This document shows positions 7,352 to 7,739 of a stretch of DNA of 7,739 nt, piece by piece. The notes under the pieces were generated by a model. The model was given only the letters and a program-made list of their open reading frames with translations, ran no database searches and had not been told where the DNA came from. The number at the start of each line of letters is the position of its first letter. Within the stretch, counting starts at the first letter, position 1. This DNA comes from Chloroflexota bacterium (GTDB taxonomy: Bacteria > Chloroflexota > Anaerolineae > Aggregatilineales > Phototrophicaceae), in contig JAEVZT010000148.1 of NCBI GenBank assembly GCA_023392115.1, positions 1 to 7,739 of the forward strand, in the 5' to 3' direction. The position numbers and the translations under genes were made by a program.

Positions 7352-7739
7352 ATGCCCGCGCCAATTGTCATTAAGATCAGCGGACATGAGCTTGACGATG
7401 AGGCTGTACTGGCGGAACTGGCAGCCGTCCTGCGCGGGTTGGAGACGCCGACGGTGATCGTTCACGGCGGCGGCAAGGAGATCAGCGCGCTCCAGCAGAC
7501 GATGGGGATTGAGCCGCGCTATGTCGACGGGCTGCGCGTGACCGATGAAGCCTCACTGGCGCTCGTCGAGATGGTGCTGTGCGGCACGGTGAACAAGCGG
7601 ATGGTGCGGACGCTCGTCAACGCCGGGATCGACGCGTTCGGCATGAGCGGCGTCGACTGCGGACTCGTCAGCGCGCGCAAGATGGCGCATCCGTCGGTCG
7701 ACATGGGCTACACCGGCGAAGTGACAGCGGTGCGAGTCG
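7352..7739 (+). CDS. argB: Acetylglutamate kinase (3' end outside window)
   Basis: ArgB phosphorylates N-acetyl-glutamate with ATP, supplying the substrate of ArgC. The window holds the first 129 residues of a family that is usually 250-300 long. Visible motifs are IKISGHELD with Lys8, the glycine loop VHGGGKEIS (37-45), DGLRVTDEA (59-67) with the substrate-binding arginine Arg62, VLCGTVNKR (75-83) and GMSGVDCGL (97-105). ATG at 7352 suits the GAGAGG site at 7341-7346 best; ATG at 7349 is in frame and nearly adjacent. It lies 12 nt after argC and probably shares its transcript. The chain begins directly at the first beta strand and lacks the extra N-terminal helix of arginine-inhibited enzymes. 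Segments such as CGTVNKR and GYTGEV also recall LysZ, so the LysW-pathway kinase is the main alternative. Confidence 0.92.
   Translation, partial: MPAPIVIKISGHELDDEAVLAELAAVLRGLETPTVIVHGGGKEISALQQTMGIEPRYVDGLRVTDEASLALVEMVLCGTVNKRMVRTLVNAGIDAFGMSGVDCGLVSARKMAHPSVDMGYTGEVTAVRV

Overview
The window (about 60% GC by eye) comes from a bacterial chromosome. The gene set is a group 1 sigma factor with a long acidic N-terminal part, a GldA/GldF/GldG-like ABC cassette followed by a DUF4340 protein, and an argC-argB operon. This resembles Chloroflexota (Anaerolineae-like), but that is a tentative guess from protein style and gene set. There are no mobile elements, CRISPR arrays, rRNA or tRNA genes.

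Layout. (1) Positions 1-1981, minus strand: a housekeeping-type sigma factor (rpoD/sigA) with a putative promoter upstream. A partial gene for a membrane-anchored LiaF/toast-rack-like protein starts only 5 nt after the sigma stop codon. (2) Positions 1994-6010, minus strand: a tightly coupled four-gene operon encoding an ABC ATPase, an ABC-2 permease, a GldG-like membrane protein and a DUF4340 membrane-anchored protein. It ends in a 10-bp intrinsic terminator. (3) Positions 5902-6331: a divergent control region with two inverted repeats, a possible minus-strand promoter and a strong plus-strand promoter. (4) Positions 6057-7739, plus strand: argC followed by a truncated argB, preceded by an attenuator-like leader.

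The main find is that leader. A near-consensus promoter (TTGACA, 17 nt, TACACT) is followed by a 26-codon ORF with five consecutive arginine codons. Next comes a segment that forms a perfect 11-bp duplex with the 5' arm of a strong intrinsic terminator, and then argC. A ribosome stalled on the arginine codons would leave the antiterminator segment exposed. A ribosome that translates on would cover it. This is the architecture of ribosome-mediated transcription attenuation, here apparently sensing arginine. ArgB also lacks the N-terminal helix used for arginine feedback in arginine-sensitive acetylglutamate kinases, so the leader may carry much of the arginine control. No such argC leader is known to me, but I could not search for one.

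The ABC cassette probably forms one membrane complex: an ATPase, a six-helix permease, and two accessory proteins with large extracytoplasmic domains. Such sets are named after Bacteroidetes gliding proteins but occur in many non-gliding bacteria, and the substrate is unknown.
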